From NCBI GenBank assembly GCA_965224275.1, contig CBDCYR010000005.1, positions 620,001 to 684,000 of the forward strand: 64,000 nucleotides of DNA. The letters are read 5' to 3'. Numbering within the stretch: the first letter of the stretch is position 1; each line of letters opens with the position of its first letter. The position numbers and the translations under genes are program-made. Of the stretch, positions 32,621 to 41,693 are shown piece after piece. Source of the DNA: CAUZWH01 sp965224275 (GTDB taxonomy: Bacteria; Pseudomonadota; Alphaproteobacteria; SHVV01). The notes beneath the pieces are model-generated. The model searched no databases. It was not told the origin of the DNA and saw only the letters and a list, made by a program, of their open reading frames with translations.

Positions 32621-33004
32621 ATGCCCACCACGGCAACTCGCGCACGGCCCGAAATCGGTTTCAATCCGGATCCGGATCATGCGGTGACCCTCCCCAGCCA
32701 TTACTACTGGGACCGCGAGATTTTTCAGCGTGAAAAAGACGAAATCTGGTTCAAAACGTGGCAGTTCGCCGCTCACCTCAACGATCTCAAGCACCCCGGC
32801 GACTACATCACCACCGAGATTCTCGATCAGAAAATCTTGCTGGTACGGGGTAAGGACGCCCGGTTGCGCGGGTTTTACAACGTCTGCATGCATCGCGGTC
32901 ACATCCTGGCCGAAGGCAAGGGCAACAAAACGATTTATACCTGCCCATTCCACGCTTGGTCGTACGACACCACCGGCGCGCTCAAGGCGGCCGGTAATTC
33001 CGAA
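32621..33004 (+). pseudogene. Rieske oxygenase alpha-subunit gene, 5' part (split by IS1595 copy 2)
   Basis: From ATG 32621 the gene encodes LPSHYYWDREIFQREKDEIW, FAAHLNDLKHPGDYITTEIL, FYNVCMHRGHILAEGKGNK and TIYTCPFHAWSYDTTGALK, a full Rieske [2Fe-2S] site (CMH and CPFH). At 33005 the IS1595 copy starts; within it the frame runs on to a stop at 33061. Removing the element and one 8-bp duplication restores GALKAAGNSE-NVAGFRLEDF in frame with the 3' part at 34044. A truncated Rieske domain might still be made. Confidence 0.9.
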
Positions 33005-34043
33005 ACTGGGTATCCACTTCGCTCTCGTATCCCCTACATTTGGTTTCCGAGGCTGCGATGACCGCCGACTAGGCCCTTGTAGGGGACCGGCTCGTGCTGC
33101 ACCGCCTGCTGGAGCAGTCGGAAGAAAAGCAGGCCACGAGCCTGCGAACGGCGGCGATTGAATCGGAAAGTGAACTCGTCGAGATAGTAGTCGAGATGGT
33201 CGGCATCGATGGCACCATGGTGGATGCCCAGCCACCAGCGATCAAGCAGAGCGGCCACGCGATGCACTCGTGGCATGACGATGTGGGCCGGGTCGCCACT
33301 GGCGGAAATGGATCTCGGCTGGTGGTCATAGCCTTGGTTCGCCAGACCACTGTAGGCTGACCAGCCATCGGTTCGGACGGTCGCGCCAGGCGCCACGGTT
33401 GTTTGGACAAACGGGATCAGGCTCCTCGCAGCCACATCCTCGACGCGGCTCATTCGGATCCGGCCAGTGCCCCGCCCTCGGACTTCCGCCGCAATCGCGA
33501 CGATCGACTTGGTCTTCGTCTGTCGCCCCACGACGCCGGTTTCCCGGCCGCCCACATAGGTTTCGTCCACCTCGACCGCGCCGCCCAGGAGATCACGCCC
33601 CGGCCTCACCATGGCGCGCCGCAACTTGTGCAGCCAAGCCCAGGCGGTCTGATAACTGCCCAGGCCAAGAATGCGTTGCAGGCCGAGCGCACTGACCCCG
33701 TGCTTCTGGTTGGTCACGTACCACATCGCCTGGAACCAAAGGCGCAATGGCTTTCGAGTGCCCTCGAAGATCGTCCCCGCCGTCACCGATGTTTGACGCT
33801 GACACCGGTTGCATCGCAACTGACCCCGCGCCGTCGGCCAGGCGTCGGTTCCGCAGCAAGACGGGCATCGAAAACCTTCCGGCCAACGAACACGCCCAAG
33901 AAACTCCGCACACGCCGTCTCCGACACGAACCACGCGTCGAATTCAGTCAGGGTGCGCGGGTAGTCGACCCCGCCTTCGGGATGGGATGCCGGGTTCGCC
34001 ATCCCAACATATTGACATCACGAGAGCGAAGTGGATACCCTAT
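33005..34043 (-). mobile_element. IS1595-family element, copy 2 (intact)
   Basis: A 1039-bp element with 8-bp target duplications ATTCCGAA (32997-33004 and 34044-34051). Terminal repeats: right end ACTGGGTATCCACTTCGCTC at 33005, left end (inward) ATAGGGTATCCACTTCGCTC at 34043; the 20-bp core GGGTATCCACTTCGCTCTCG is identical at both ends. It is near-identical to copy 1 (15189-16228) but without its frameshift and left-end changes. Confidence 0.95.
33034..34002 (-). CDS. IS1595-family (ISXO2-like) transposase, intact
   Basis: A 322-aa transposase. An N-terminal zinc ribbon (FRCPSCCGTDAW ... LRCNRCQRQTSV) binds the ends. GTIFEGTRKPLRLWFQAMWY and LGLGSYQTAWAWLHKLRRAM form the helical linker. 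The ISXO2-like DDE domain shows VEVDETYVGGRETGVVG (first Asp), ATVRTDGWSAYSGLANQGYD (second Asp) and HLDYYLDEFTFRFNRRRSQA (last acidic residue with the N-R pair). It should be able to mobilise both copies in the window. Confidence 0.93.
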   Translation of the reverse strand: MANPASHPEGGVDYPRTLTEFDAWFVSETACAEFLGRVRWPEGFRCPSCCGTDAWPTARGQLRCNRCQRQTSVTAGTIFEGTRKPLRLWFQAMWYVTNQKHGVSALGLQRILGLGSYQTAWAWLHKLRRAMVRPGRDLLGGAVEVDETYVGGRETGVVGRQTKTKSIVAIAAEVRGRGTGRIRMSRVEDVAARSLIPFVQTTVAPGATVRTDGWSAYSGLANQGYDHQPRSISASGDPAHIVMPRVHRVAALLDRWWLGIHHGAIDADHLDYYLDEFTFRFNRRRSQARGLLFFRLLQQAVQHEPVPYKGLVGGHRSLGNQM

Positions 34044-34822
34044 ATTCCGAAAACGTCGCCGGATTCCGGCTGGAAGATTTCACCCTCAGCGAAATCCGCG
34101 TCGAGGAATACGCCAACATAGCGTTCTTCAACCTCGATCCCGATGCGGTGCCGCTGCGAGAATTGGCCGCCGGCCTGGAGGAAGACTTCCGCGCCCGGGT
34201 CCAAGATTTCGATCAGATGACCTCGGTTCGCTTGGATGCCCGGCCCTTGCAGTGCAACTGGAAATACATCCTCGACCAGAACGAGTGCTACCACTGCCCG
34301 ATCCTGCATCCGAATGTTGGTTTTGGCAGCCGCAAGAAGACCCGCTGGATCAACGAGCAGCATGACTATTGGTCCCGGCACATCAGCCGTGCCGATCCGG
34401 AGGAAATCGACAACACAGATAGCATTCTGCCCCAAGCGGATGACGACTCACCGCTGAAATACGAGACCTATATTTGGTTCCTGTGGCCGAATTTGGTGTT
34501 CCTCAGCCATCGCGGTGCCGCCAATTTCAAACTCCAACTGGCCGTGCCGACCGGCCCTGAGGATTGCGTCTTTAGTGTTGAAAGCCTGTGCCTCAACGAT
34601 CCTCCGGCCGAGGCCGATATTGATGGCATGAATTTCTACTGGGACATCGTCGTGCCGCAGGACGTCTCGGCAATGGAGGCGCAGCAGCTCGGATCGCATT
34701 CACGCGGCTACACCCAGGGCCGGTTGATGGTGGATCAGGAACGTGGCGCTCGCAGCGAGCACGCGGTTCATCATTTCGACGATCTCGTGTGGCAGGCACT
34801 TAACGGACCCAACTACGCGTAG
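34044..34822 (+). pseudogene. Rieske oxygenase alpha-subunit gene, 3' part
   Basis: Catalytic domain of the split oxygenase: VAGFRLEDFTLSEIRVEEYA, NIAFFNLDPDAVPLREL, CNWKYILDQNECYHCPILHP (mononuclear-iron ligands, ENxxExYHC-type helix), YIWFLWPNLVFLSHRGAANF, and the C-terminal SAMEAQQLGSHSRGYTQGRL. The joined protein would have about 387 residues, normal for carnitine/choline- or phenylpropionate-type oxygenases. An in-IS ATG at 34031 could start a separate C-terminal polypeptide without the Rieske cluster, which would be inactive. Confidence 0.9.
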
Positions 34823-34874
34823 CGTATCGCACGCGCGTAACCACCCGCCGCCGCTCTAGAAGGCCGCTCCAACC

Positions 34875-35729
34875 ATGGAACAGGTCCGGATCGGCGATAT
34901 TCAGATCCAGCGCATCGTGGAGCTGGAGGGGCCCTTCCTCGCGGTTGGCCGGATGTTCCCCGACGCCAATGCCGAGGCAATTGCACCGCATAGGTCGTGG
35001 CTTGAACCGTGGGCGCTGTGCCCGGATAGCGGCCGGCTGATTTTGCCGGTGCAAAGCTATCTACTCAAAACCTCGCACCACACCATTGTGATCGACACCT
35101 GCGTAGGCAACCACAAGTCAAATCGGTTTTTCGAGCCCTGGCACAATCGCAGCGACGACACTTGGCTACAACGACTGGCCGCCAGCGGTGTCGGGCCCGA
35201 AGATATCGATTTTGTCCTGTGCACACACTTGCACCTCGACCACAGCGGTTGGCACACGCGGTTGGTCGACGGACGCTGGCAACCGACCTTCCCGAACGCA
35301 AAATACCTGTTTGCACGCGAGGAGTTCGAACACCGCCAAGCCGCGGCCGACACAACCTTTGTCGAGAACATCGTGCCGGTGATGGAGGCCGGCCAAGGCG
35401 TCATCGTAGCGATGGATCACGCTCTCGATGACGAGATCTGGCTGGAGCCGACGCCCGGCCACACCCCCGGTCACGTTTCGATTCATCTCGCCTCGAAGGG
35501 GCACAAAGCGGTGATGATGGGCGATGTTATGCACTCCCCGGTGCAGTGCGCCGAACCCGACTGGCACGCAATATCCGACCACGATCCAGCGCTCGCCCGC
35601 ACCACCCGCCGCAAGTTTCTCAATCAAAATGCTGAAACCGACACCTTGATCTTAACCGCCCATTTCCCGTCGCCGTCAGTCGGCCACGTCGTGGCAAAGG
35701 GGAATGCGTTTCGGTTTGATTTCCTGTAA
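34875..35729 (+). CDS. Metallo-beta-lactamase-fold hydrolase
   Basis: A 284-aa MBL-fold protein. Metal-binding motif FVLCTHLHLDHSGWHTRLVD (HxHxDH), then EPTPGHTPGHVSIHLASKGH (third His), KAVMMGDVMHSPVQCAEPDW (bridging Asp) and a late His in TLILTAHFPSPSVGHV. It resembles the quorum-quenching lactonase / alkylsulfatase-like group rather than beta-lactamases. It follows the split Rieske gene by 52 bp and may have been co-transcribed with it. The substrate is unknown. Confidence 0.87.
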   Translation: MEQVRIGDIQIQRIVELEGPFLAVGRMFPDANAEAIAPHRSWLEPWALCPDSGRLILPVQSYLLKTSHHTIVIDTCVGNHKSNRFFEPWHNRSDDTWLQRLAASGVGPEDIDFVLCTHLHLDHSGWHTRLVDGRWQPTFPNAKYLFAREEFEHRQAAADTTFVENIVPVMEAGQGVIVAMDHALDDEIWLEPTPGHTPGHVSIHLASKGHKAVMMGDVMHSPVQCAEPDWHAISDHDPALARTTRRKFLNQNAETDTLILTAHFPSPSVGHVVAKGNAFRFDFL

Positions 35730-35833
35730 CCGCCGTAACGCGCGTTCTTGGTTGAACGAAATCGTAACACCGGCGCCACGGCAACGACATGGAGGGGTGC
35801 GCTGGAGCTGGCGCGACCGCAAGCTGTTCGACG

Positions 35834-36982
35834 TCACCAGAGTGCGCGGCTTGCGATCCGGGCACCTTCTACCATCGCTTCGAACTTGGCCCAGATGACG
35901 GTGGGATGAACTTCGGTGTGATAGCAAGCCAGTGATGAGAAACCGCAATCGGCGCCGGCGATGACGTTATCGCGGCCGACCAGGTTGGCGAACCGGATCA
36001 GCCACTCGGCGATCAGTTCGGGGTGCTCGACGATATTGCTGGCGTGGGTGATAACGCCGGGGATTATCGCCTTGCCGTCTGGGAGTTTGACCGTTTCCCA
36101 CACTTTGTATTCGTGTTCGTGGCGGGGATTCGCGGCTTCAAACGAATAGGCTCCGGCATTAACTCGCAGCATATGGCCGGCGACGTCGGCGAGGGGCGCA
36201 TCATGGATGCGCGGGCCTTCGTTGATGCCGTAGCAGGTGTGGAAGCGCACTTTTTCCTGCGCAATGCCCTCGATGCTGTGGTTGATCGCCTCGACATACA
36301 TGTCGGCCTTTTTTCGGCGGCCGCTTTCATCGAGAGTCGGGTCATTGAAGATTTGGGTAAGGAAGGGGTCGTCGATCTGGACCTGAAACCCGGCCTCGAC
36401 AATGGCCAGGTATTCATGGCGAAGCGCCGCCCCAACCGCATGAAAGAACTCCTCATCGGTGGCGTAGAATTCGTTGCCGCCGACCCCGCTCGGCGCCACC
36501 GCCGGGACGAAGGCGGCATGGTATTCGTGACCGGCGAGTGCCGCCTTCAGATTGTCGAGGTCGGCGGCGAGCGCATCGTGTCCCTTGTAACTGACGGGTC
36601 CAACGCAAGCTGTCGGATGGATCGGTGCCACCGCTCCACCCAGCACCGAGCGCTGAAAGTAGTCTTCGTAATACTCGGGAAACGCCGCGACTTCGGCGGC
36701 AAACGCCTTATAGGTTTCGTCCGGCCTCGGCTCGAATCCATCAAGCCGTTCATTGACGTAGGTAAAGAAGCTGGGTTTCGACATTTCGCCGTCAGTAACG
36801 ACATCAACGCCGGCCTCAATCTGCCTGGCGACGACGCCAGCGACCGCATCGCGTATCTGCCGCTGATAGGCCGCGGAGTCATACGGTGCGCCCGCCAGCC
36901 GGGGTTGCATTAAATCAAGAAGTGTCGGTGGCCGCGGCAGACTGCCGACGTGCGTCGTAAGGATACGGTCAGCGCTTGGCAT
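35834..36982 (-). CDS. Cobalamin-independent methionine synthase (MetE C-terminal-like) family protein
   Basis: A 382-aa protein matching the catalytic half of MetE (UROD/MetE-like barrel). Visible: ILTTHVGSLPRPPTLLDLMQ, AGVDVVTDGEMSKPSFFTYV, VQIDDPFLTQIFNDP, and zinc ligands in VRFHTCYGINEGPRIHDAPL (His-x-Cys) and NVIAGADCGFSSLACYHTEV (Cys). Stand-alone forms of this domain are known or thought to transfer methyl groups from substrates other than methyl-folate to thiols. ATG 36982 (MPSADRILTTHVGS) is preferred to 37018 because it starts the conserved domain. It is 36 bp downstream of the DUF6481 gene on the same strand. Confidence 0.83.
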   Translation of the reverse strand: MPSADRILTTHVGSLPRPPTLLDLMQPRLAGAPYDSAAYQRQIRDAVAGVVARQIEAGVDVVTDGEMSKPSFFTYVNERLDGFEPRPDETYKAFAAEVAAFPEYYEDYFQRSVLGGAVAPIHPTACVGPVSYKGHDALAADLDNLKAALAGHEYHAAFVPAVAPSGVGGNEFYATDEEFFHAVGAALRHEYLAIVEAGFQVQIDDPFLTQIFNDPTLDESGRRKKADMYVEAINHSIEGIAQEKVRFHTCYGINEGPRIHDAPLADVAGHMLRVNAGAYSFEAANPRHEHEYKVWETVKLPDGKAIIPGVITHASNIVEHPELIAEWLIRFANLVGRDNVIAGADCGFSSLACYHTEVHPTVIWAKFEAMVEGARIASRALW

Positions 36983-37018
36983 CAAAGGGCTCGTCAGACG
37001 TCCGCCGACGCGGCGCAC

Positions 37019-37435
37019 CTACCGCCGTGCTTTGCGCTTCGCGTAGCGGAGGTCGCGGGCGGCTTTCTGTTGCGCCTTGAGTTCGATCTCGCGGGCCGCC
37101 TCTTCAGCTTCCAATGCCGCCGCGGCGGCCGCTTGCTCAGCGGCCGCGGCCGCCTCTTCGGCTTCCCGAATGGCTTTTTCCTCAGCCAGCTTGGCGTCGG
37201 CCGCGGCGCGTGCCGCCTTGCGTTCGACGGCGCGGGCTTCTCGAGCCTCCTGCCTCGCCAGTCGTGCCGCGCGCTGTTCGACGACGATGGGATCGTCGTA
37301 GGCGGGCCGCGCCCGAAACTTCTCCAGCGCGGCCTGTTTGGCTTTCGCCGCTGTGTCCAGCCGCTCGTTCCAGACGCTGCCGCTCTTGGCGTTGCTGAAG
37401 CCGGTCGATGAGCGGCCGCGGTTTTTAGAGGCGAT
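37019..37435 (-). CDS. DUF6481 protein (Ala/Glu/Lys-rich coiled coil) with apparent non-ATG start
   Basis: This frame encodes about 138 residues typical of DUF6481: TAAKAKQAALEKFRARPAYD, DPIVVEQRAARLARQEARE, a long Ala/Glu/Lys/Arg helix (AVERKAARAAADAKLAEEKA, IREAEEAAAAAEQAAAAAA) and the basic end KAARDLRYAKRKARR. No ATG, GTG or TTG lies between the in-frame TAA upstream (about 37470) and the conserved domain. The only candidate start with a Shine-Dalgarno (GAAAGGA, 7 bp) is ATC at 37435-37433, reading IASKNRGRSSTGFS. Either a rare ATC start is used or the start was mutated. Function of the family is unknown. Confidence 0.6.
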   Translation of the reverse strand: MASKNRGRSSTGFSNAKSGSVWNERLDTAAKAKQAALEKFRARPAYDDPIVVEQRAARLARQEAREARAVERKAARAAADAKLAEEKAIREAEEAAAAAEQAAAAAALEAEEAAREIELKAQQKAARDLRYAKRKARR

Positions 37436-37540
37436 GGAAGTATCCTTTCGATGAGGTCGTACGGTTTCTTAGAGGAACTAGAGAAAAATCCTACCCATAC
37501 GATTTCGGGCACGGCGAGGGCAGCGGCGGAGCACTGGCGT

Positions 37541-38443
37541 TTAGCCGCACTTGAAGGAATCGATCATTTTCTCGATGTCACGCGCGTCGCTCTGCGCGGT
37601 CGTATCTTTGATTTCGCCATAGGCGTAGTGGTTTGATCGCAGCTTGTTGCAATACCAGAAATGCGCAACGAACCGATGCGCACCGCCTGTCTCGCCCAAC
37701 TCATACTGGAATGAATGCCGTTGGGATTGTCCGGTCGATGACGCGGTGTCCCCAGCAAAGGGTGAAAACCGTTCGCCCCGCTCTACCAGTCCCGCCTCAA
37801 CCAACCCCTTGGCGACGTCCTTCGACCAGGCTTCCTGGGGTAACCGGTTGGCAAAAATATGCAGCGTTGATTGGCTCTTGCCGTATTCGACGCCGGTCAC
37901 GCTAATATTGTTGGTGGCGCCTTTGAATTGCCATCCGCTGGCTACTTCCGGCAAGAGCAGGCTTTGTGCCGGGATGTCGGTGGCACTGAACGAGGTGTGG
38001 ACAACCGCGACGATTGCCACCAACACCGGGGCAACGACCAGCACCACAAGCGTCGCCCCAATCTTGGCCGATAGTTTGTCGACATATCGTTGAAAACGTT
38101 TACGGCCGAGAGCGCCCATTAGCAGGCCACCCAGAACCATGACTGCCGAGGGGATAAAACGGGCTTCGAACACATCGGCGACCAAATGAGCAGCGGCCAC
38201 GACCAACAAGATGACTCCGAGGTCGATCAGGATGATTTGTGCCGTGTCGCGCAGTAGCCAAACGCCGACCCCGAGCAGGATGATTCCGGGTACCGCCAGT
38301 ATTTCCGGGGCCACCCGGGTGGCGACCATGCTGCCAACAATCCAGAAGAAGGTGAAAAAACAGATTGCCAGGGCCGCCGACAGGGCGACTTCTACACCGG
38401 TCTGGTTTTCGCCGCGTAGCGGCTCGGACTTCGAAGAACTCAT
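37541..38443 (-). CDS. Hypothetical multi-pass membrane protein
   Basis: A 300-aa protein with about five hydrophobic segments in the first half (ALSAALAICFFTFFWIVGSM, VPGIILLGVGVWLL, IDLGVILLVVAAAHLVAD, SAVMVLGGLLMGALG, GATLVVLVVAPVLVAIVAVV). A soluble C-terminal domain of about 150 residues follows (SLLLPEVASGWQFKGATNNI, FSPFAGDTASSTGQSQRHSF, AHRFVAHFWYCNKLRSNHYA). No family is recognised. The C-terminal domain has the look of an exported sensor or lipid-like binding domain, but that is a guess. The upstream region contains a 14-bp tandem repeat (38467-38522). Confidence 0.6.
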   Translation of the reverse strand: MSSSKSEPLRGENQTGVEVALSAALAICFFTFFWIVGSMVATRVAPEILAVPGIILLGVGVWLLRDTAQIILIDLGVILLVVAAAHLVADVFEARFIPSAVMVLGGLLMGALGRKRFQRYVDKLSAKIGATLVVLVVAPVLVAIVAVVHTSFSATDIPAQSLLLPEVASGWQFKGATNNISVTGVEYGKSQSTLHIFANRLPQEAWSKDVAKGLVEAGLVERGERFSPFAGDTASSTGQSQRHSFQYELGETGGAHRFVAHFWYCNKLRSNHYAYGEIKDTTAQSDARDIEKMIDSFKCG

Positions 38444-38466
38444 TGGGCCTGCCCTCCCCCCAAGGC

Positions 38467-38522
38467 GTGGCTAACAAAGCGTGGCTAACAAGGCGTGGCT
38501 AACAAGGCTTGGCTAACAACGT
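38467..38522. repeat. 14-bp tandem repeat, four units
   Basis: GTGGCTAACAAAGC, GTGGCTAACAAGGC, GTGGCTAACAAGGC and TTGGCTAACAACGT follow each other without gap. The block lies 24 bp before the membrane-protein start (38443, minus strand), so it is in its 5' leader or promoter. Confidence 0.85.
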
Positions 38523-38581
38523 GCAACCCGCTTGCGTTTGGCCGTCAACGCGGCAGCTTCGCGGATAACCTATCTTATCGC

Positions 38582-40084
38582 CTAACGATTTCCGACGGCA
38601 GCCCCCCCGGCCGAGTTGCCGGCGATGCGACCGAACACGGCGCCCGACGTAAGCCCGGTTCCGCCGGGGTAGTTGAAATAAAAGAGCCCGCCGACCATTT
38701 CTCCGGCCGCATAGAGACCGGGTGTCGGCAAGCCATCGGTGTCGATTACCTGGCCGCCGGTGTCGATCCGCACACCGCCAAACGTAAACGTAATCCCACA
38801 ACCCACGCCGTAGGCCTCGTAGGGTGGCGTGTCGAGCGGGTTGGCCCAGTTTGATTTCGGCACGGCGAGCCCCTGCGTATGGCGGCCATCCTTAACCGTG
38901 GGATCGAACGCAATATCGGTGCGCACCGCCGCGTTATAGGCCTCTATTTCGTTCAGGACCCCGGCTCGATCGACCCCGTCGAGCTTATCGGCCAGCGCTT
39001 CGAAGGTGTCGGCTGTCACTTTGGTAACCTGGCGAATCCGATATTCGTCGCGTAGCAGGTGGGTCACTTTTTGATCGAAGATCTGCCACGCAAAATTGCC
39101 GGGTTGCTCAAGAATAACACGCCCGTATTTCGCGTAGGTGTAGTTGCGAAAGTCCGCTCCCTCATCGACGAACCGCCGACCCCGGGCGTTGACCATAATG
39201 CCGAACGGATAGCTGTGTTTTTGAAATCCATCGCCCACCGCGAGGTCACCAAAGGGCGGCGCGTTCATGTCCCAGCCCACCGCATGGCAGCCCGACCAGT
39301 GGCCCCACGACATCGCCCCGGCGTCCAGCGCCATGCGAATACCGTCGCCGCTATTGAACCGTGAGCCGCGCACCCGCGCCAACTCCCAACCCGGACCGAG
39401 ATAGCGGGTGCGCCACTCGGTATTGGCCTCGAACCCGCCGGACGCGAGCACGATAGCCTTGGCGGCGATTGTTTGGGTCTTGCCGTGCAGGCGGACCCGC
39501 ACGCCCCGGATGCCATCGTCGTCGCGTATCAAGTCTTGGGCGCGGGCGTCGTAGAACACTTTAATCCCTGCTTTCGCTGCCCCGGCATAAAGTGCGTCGA
39601 CCAGACCGGGGCCGCCGCCCCACGCTTCAACCGTTAGGCCACCCCAGAAACGGAACCGCCCATCGATCTTGAATGCCTGGCGTGCGTACATCGGCGCAAA
39701 CCGCACGCCCTTGCCGCGCATCCATTTGAGTGTCTCGAAGCTGCGCGAAACCAGGATCTCGGTTAGATCGGGGTCAGCGCGATACTGCGTAACACGCGCC
39801 ATGTCATCGAAGAAATTGTCGAAACCATAAGTTCCGAAGTCGGTCGTCCGTTGCTCTTCCTCGGTGAGGTCGGGCATCAGCGCGAGCAGGTCGTCGATCC
39901 CATCATAAACCACGCGCATGGCGCCGGCGGTAAACCGGCTGTTGCCGCCTCGTTCGCCTTCGGGTGCACGTTCGAGAACAATCACCTCGGCGCCGCGTTC
40001 ACCGGCCGCGAGCGCCGCGCACAGGGCTGCGTTGCCGCCACCGACGACAACCACATCGGCATCGAGATCGCTACTATTCGCCAT
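38582..40084 (-). CDS. FAD-dependent tricarballylate dehydrogenase-like (TcuA family) protein
   Basis: A 500-aa flavoprotein of the fumarate reductase/succinate dehydrogenase-like FAD_binding_2 group, closest in layout to tricarballylate dehydrogenase TcuA. Rossmann motif ADVVVVGGGNAALCAALAAG, ERAPEGERGGNSRFTAGAMR, AIVLASGGFEANTEWRTRYL, FNSGDGIRMALDAGAMSWGH, HSYPFGIMVNARGRRFVDEG, and the C-terminal FAD-binding YGVGCGITFTFGGVRIDTGG, AGEMVGGLFYFNYPGGTGLT. TcuA oxidises tricarballylate to cis-aconitate. A divergent paralog starts 101 bp away, and PrpF-like and PrpB-like genes follow it. The exact acid oxidised is uncertain. Confidence 0.83.
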   Translation of the reverse strand: MANSSDLDADVVVVGGGNAALCAALAAGERGAEVIVLERAPEGERGGNSRFTAGAMRVVYDGIDDLLALMPDLTEEEQRTTDFGTYGFDNFFDDMARVTQYRADPDLTEILVSRSFETLKWMRGKGVRFAPMYARQAFKIDGRFRFWGGLTVEAWGGGPGLVDALYAGAAKAGIKVFYDARAQDLIRDDDGIRGVRVRLHGKTQTIAAKAIVLASGGFEANTEWRTRYLGPGWELARVRGSRFNSGDGIRMALDAGAMSWGHWSGCHAVGWDMNAPPFGDLAVGDGFQKHSYPFGIMVNARGRRFVDEGADFRNYTYAKYGRVILEQPGNFAWQIFDQKVTHLLRDEYRIRQVTKVTADTFEALADKLDGVDRAGVLNEIEAYNAAVRTDIAFDPTVKDGRHTQGLAVPKSNWANPLDTPPYEAYGVGCGITFTFGGVRIDTGGQVIDTDGLPTPGLYAAGEMVGGLFYFNYPGGTGLTSGAVFGRIAGNSAGGAAVGNR

Positions 40085-40185
40085 CGTGGGAGGACCGCTC
40101 AGGTCGTGGAACGCGTGAGCCTATTCCACTAGTGTGGCCGGCGCCAAGCTGACAAGCCGATACGACATACAGGGGGAGAAATTCG

Positions 40186-41655
40186 TTGTCGGACTACGAT
40201 GTAATTGTTGTTGGTGCGGAAAACGCTGCCTCGGCGGCCGCGACCTCTGCCCGCGAACAGGGTGCCAACCGTGTGCTCATACTTGAGAAGGCGTCCGAGG
40301 CCATGCGCGGGGGCAACACGCACTACAGTGGCGGTTTGTTTCGAATCGTGTTCGACACCACTGAGCAACTGCTTCCTCTGGTTCCCGATGTCGAAACTCA
40401 AGCACCCGGATTCTTGGCCGGCGTGCCGCCCTATACCAAAGACGAGTTCTGGCACGACCTCAAACGTGTCACCGATGGCCGCACCGATCCCGAACTCGCC
40501 GAGATTCTAATCAGTCGCTCCCGCGACACGATCCACTGGGTCAAGGAACAAGGTGTCGTGATGGAGGCCGCGGTTTCGCTGAGCGCGATCCGGGTCGATG
40601 GCGAGATCAAATGGCCTACCGGGGCGGTGATCCGCGCCAAACAGGAAGGCGTTGGCCTGTCGAAAACTTGGTTTCGGATCGCCGCCGAGCGCGACGTTGA
40701 GGTTCGCTACGAGACCCGCGCCGCCAGCCTCTTGCAAAACGACAAAGGCCGGGTAACCGGTGTCGTCATTCACGATCAAGATGGTCTTCACGAGGTCACG
40801 GCCAAAGCGGTGGTGTTGGGCTGTGGCGGGTTCGAAGCCAACCCGGCCTGGCGCGCCCGCTACCTCGGCCGCCCATGGGATCATGCCAAAGTCCGCGGCA
40901 CGCCGTTCAATACCGGCGACGGCCTCAAAATGGCCTTCGACGTCGGCGCGCTACCCTATGGCCAATGGACGGGTTGCCATTCGACCCCCATCAATGCCGA
41001 AGCGCCACCCTATGGTGACCGCAAGCTCACCGACAAAACCAACCGCCTGTCGTACCCGTTCGGGGTGTTGGTCAATACCGACGGTCAGCGCTTCTTCGAT
41101 GAGGGTGTCGATTTCCAGTGGTACACCTATGCCAAGCTCGGCGGTATCATCCTCAACGAACCCGGCGGCCTCGCCTACCAGATCTTCGATGCGAAATCGG
41201 TGCATCTCCTTGAAGGCCGCTACGGTACCTCCGAGCCGATCAAGGCGGATACACTCGAAGACCTGGTCGCGCAGCTTAATGTCGATCACGGGGCATGCCT
41301 ACGGATGCTCGAAGCGTATAACGAGTCCACAACCAACGAGGGTTTTGATCCGACCGCGCTGGACGGCCTCGCAACCAAAGATCTGAGCCTGCCCAAATCG
41401 AACTGGGCCCAACGCATCGACCAGCCCCCCTTCGTCGCCTATCCCGTCACCGGCGGCATCACCTTCACCTTCGGCGGTGTCCGCATCAACGAGCGTGCCC
41501 AAGTGATTGATGTCGGCTGGAACCCGATTCCCGGCTTGTTCGCCTGTGGCGAGATGGTTGGCGGTCTGTTTCACAACAACTATCCTGGGGGCACCGGTCT
41601 CGTATCGGGCGCGGTATTCGGCCGCATCGCTGGCGCGTCGGCCGCGGGTGAATAG
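40186..41655 (+). CDS. FAD-dependent tricarballylate dehydrogenase-like (TcuA family) protein, second paralog
   Basis: A 489-aa paralog of the divergent flavoprotein: DYDVIVVGAENAASAAATSA (dinucleotide fold, with GAEN for the usual GGGN), EKASEAMRGGNTHYSGGLFR, AVVLGCGGFEANPAWRARYL, FNTGDGLKMAFDVGALPYGQ, RLSYPFGVLVNTDGQRFFDE, YPVTGGITFTFGGVRINERA and CGEMVGGLFHNNYPGGTGLV. The start is TTG 40186, supported by AGGGGGAGAAATTCG. The usual third Gly of the nucleotide motif is changed (GAEN), which may weaken or alter FAD binding. It heads a + strand run with the PrpF-like and PrpB-like genes. Confidence 0.82.
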   Translation: MSDYDVIVVGAENAASAAATSAREQGANRVLILEKASEAMRGGNTHYSGGLFRIVFDTTEQLLPLVPDVETQAPGFLAGVPPYTKDEFWHDLKRVTDGRTDPELAEILISRSRDTIHWVKEQGVVMEAAVSLSAIRVDGEIKWPTGAVIRAKQEGVGLSKTWFRIAAERDVEVRYETRAASLLQNDKGRVTGVVIHDQDGLHEVTAKAVVLGCGGFEANPAWRARYLGRPWDHAKVRGTPFNTGDGLKMAFDVGALPYGQWTGCHSTPINAEAPPYGDRKLTDKTNRLSYPFGVLVNTDGQRFFDEGVDFQWYTYAKLGGIILNEPGGLAYQIFDAKSVHLLEGRYGTSEPIKADTLEDLVAQLNVDHGACLRMLEAYNESTTNEGFDPTALDGLATKDLSLPKSNWAQRIDQPPFVAYPVTGGITFTFGGVRINERAQVIDVGWNPIPGLFACGEMVGGLFHNNYPGGTGLVSGAVFGRIAGASAAGE

Positions 41656-41693
41656 CGGAGGCCCCAACCAGGAAGTTGCGCCACAACCAACCC

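Noticed and set aside
33403..34365. A 320-residue + strand frame across IS1595 copy 2
   Set aside because: Antisense to the transposase and then out of frame in the Rieske gene; no domain.
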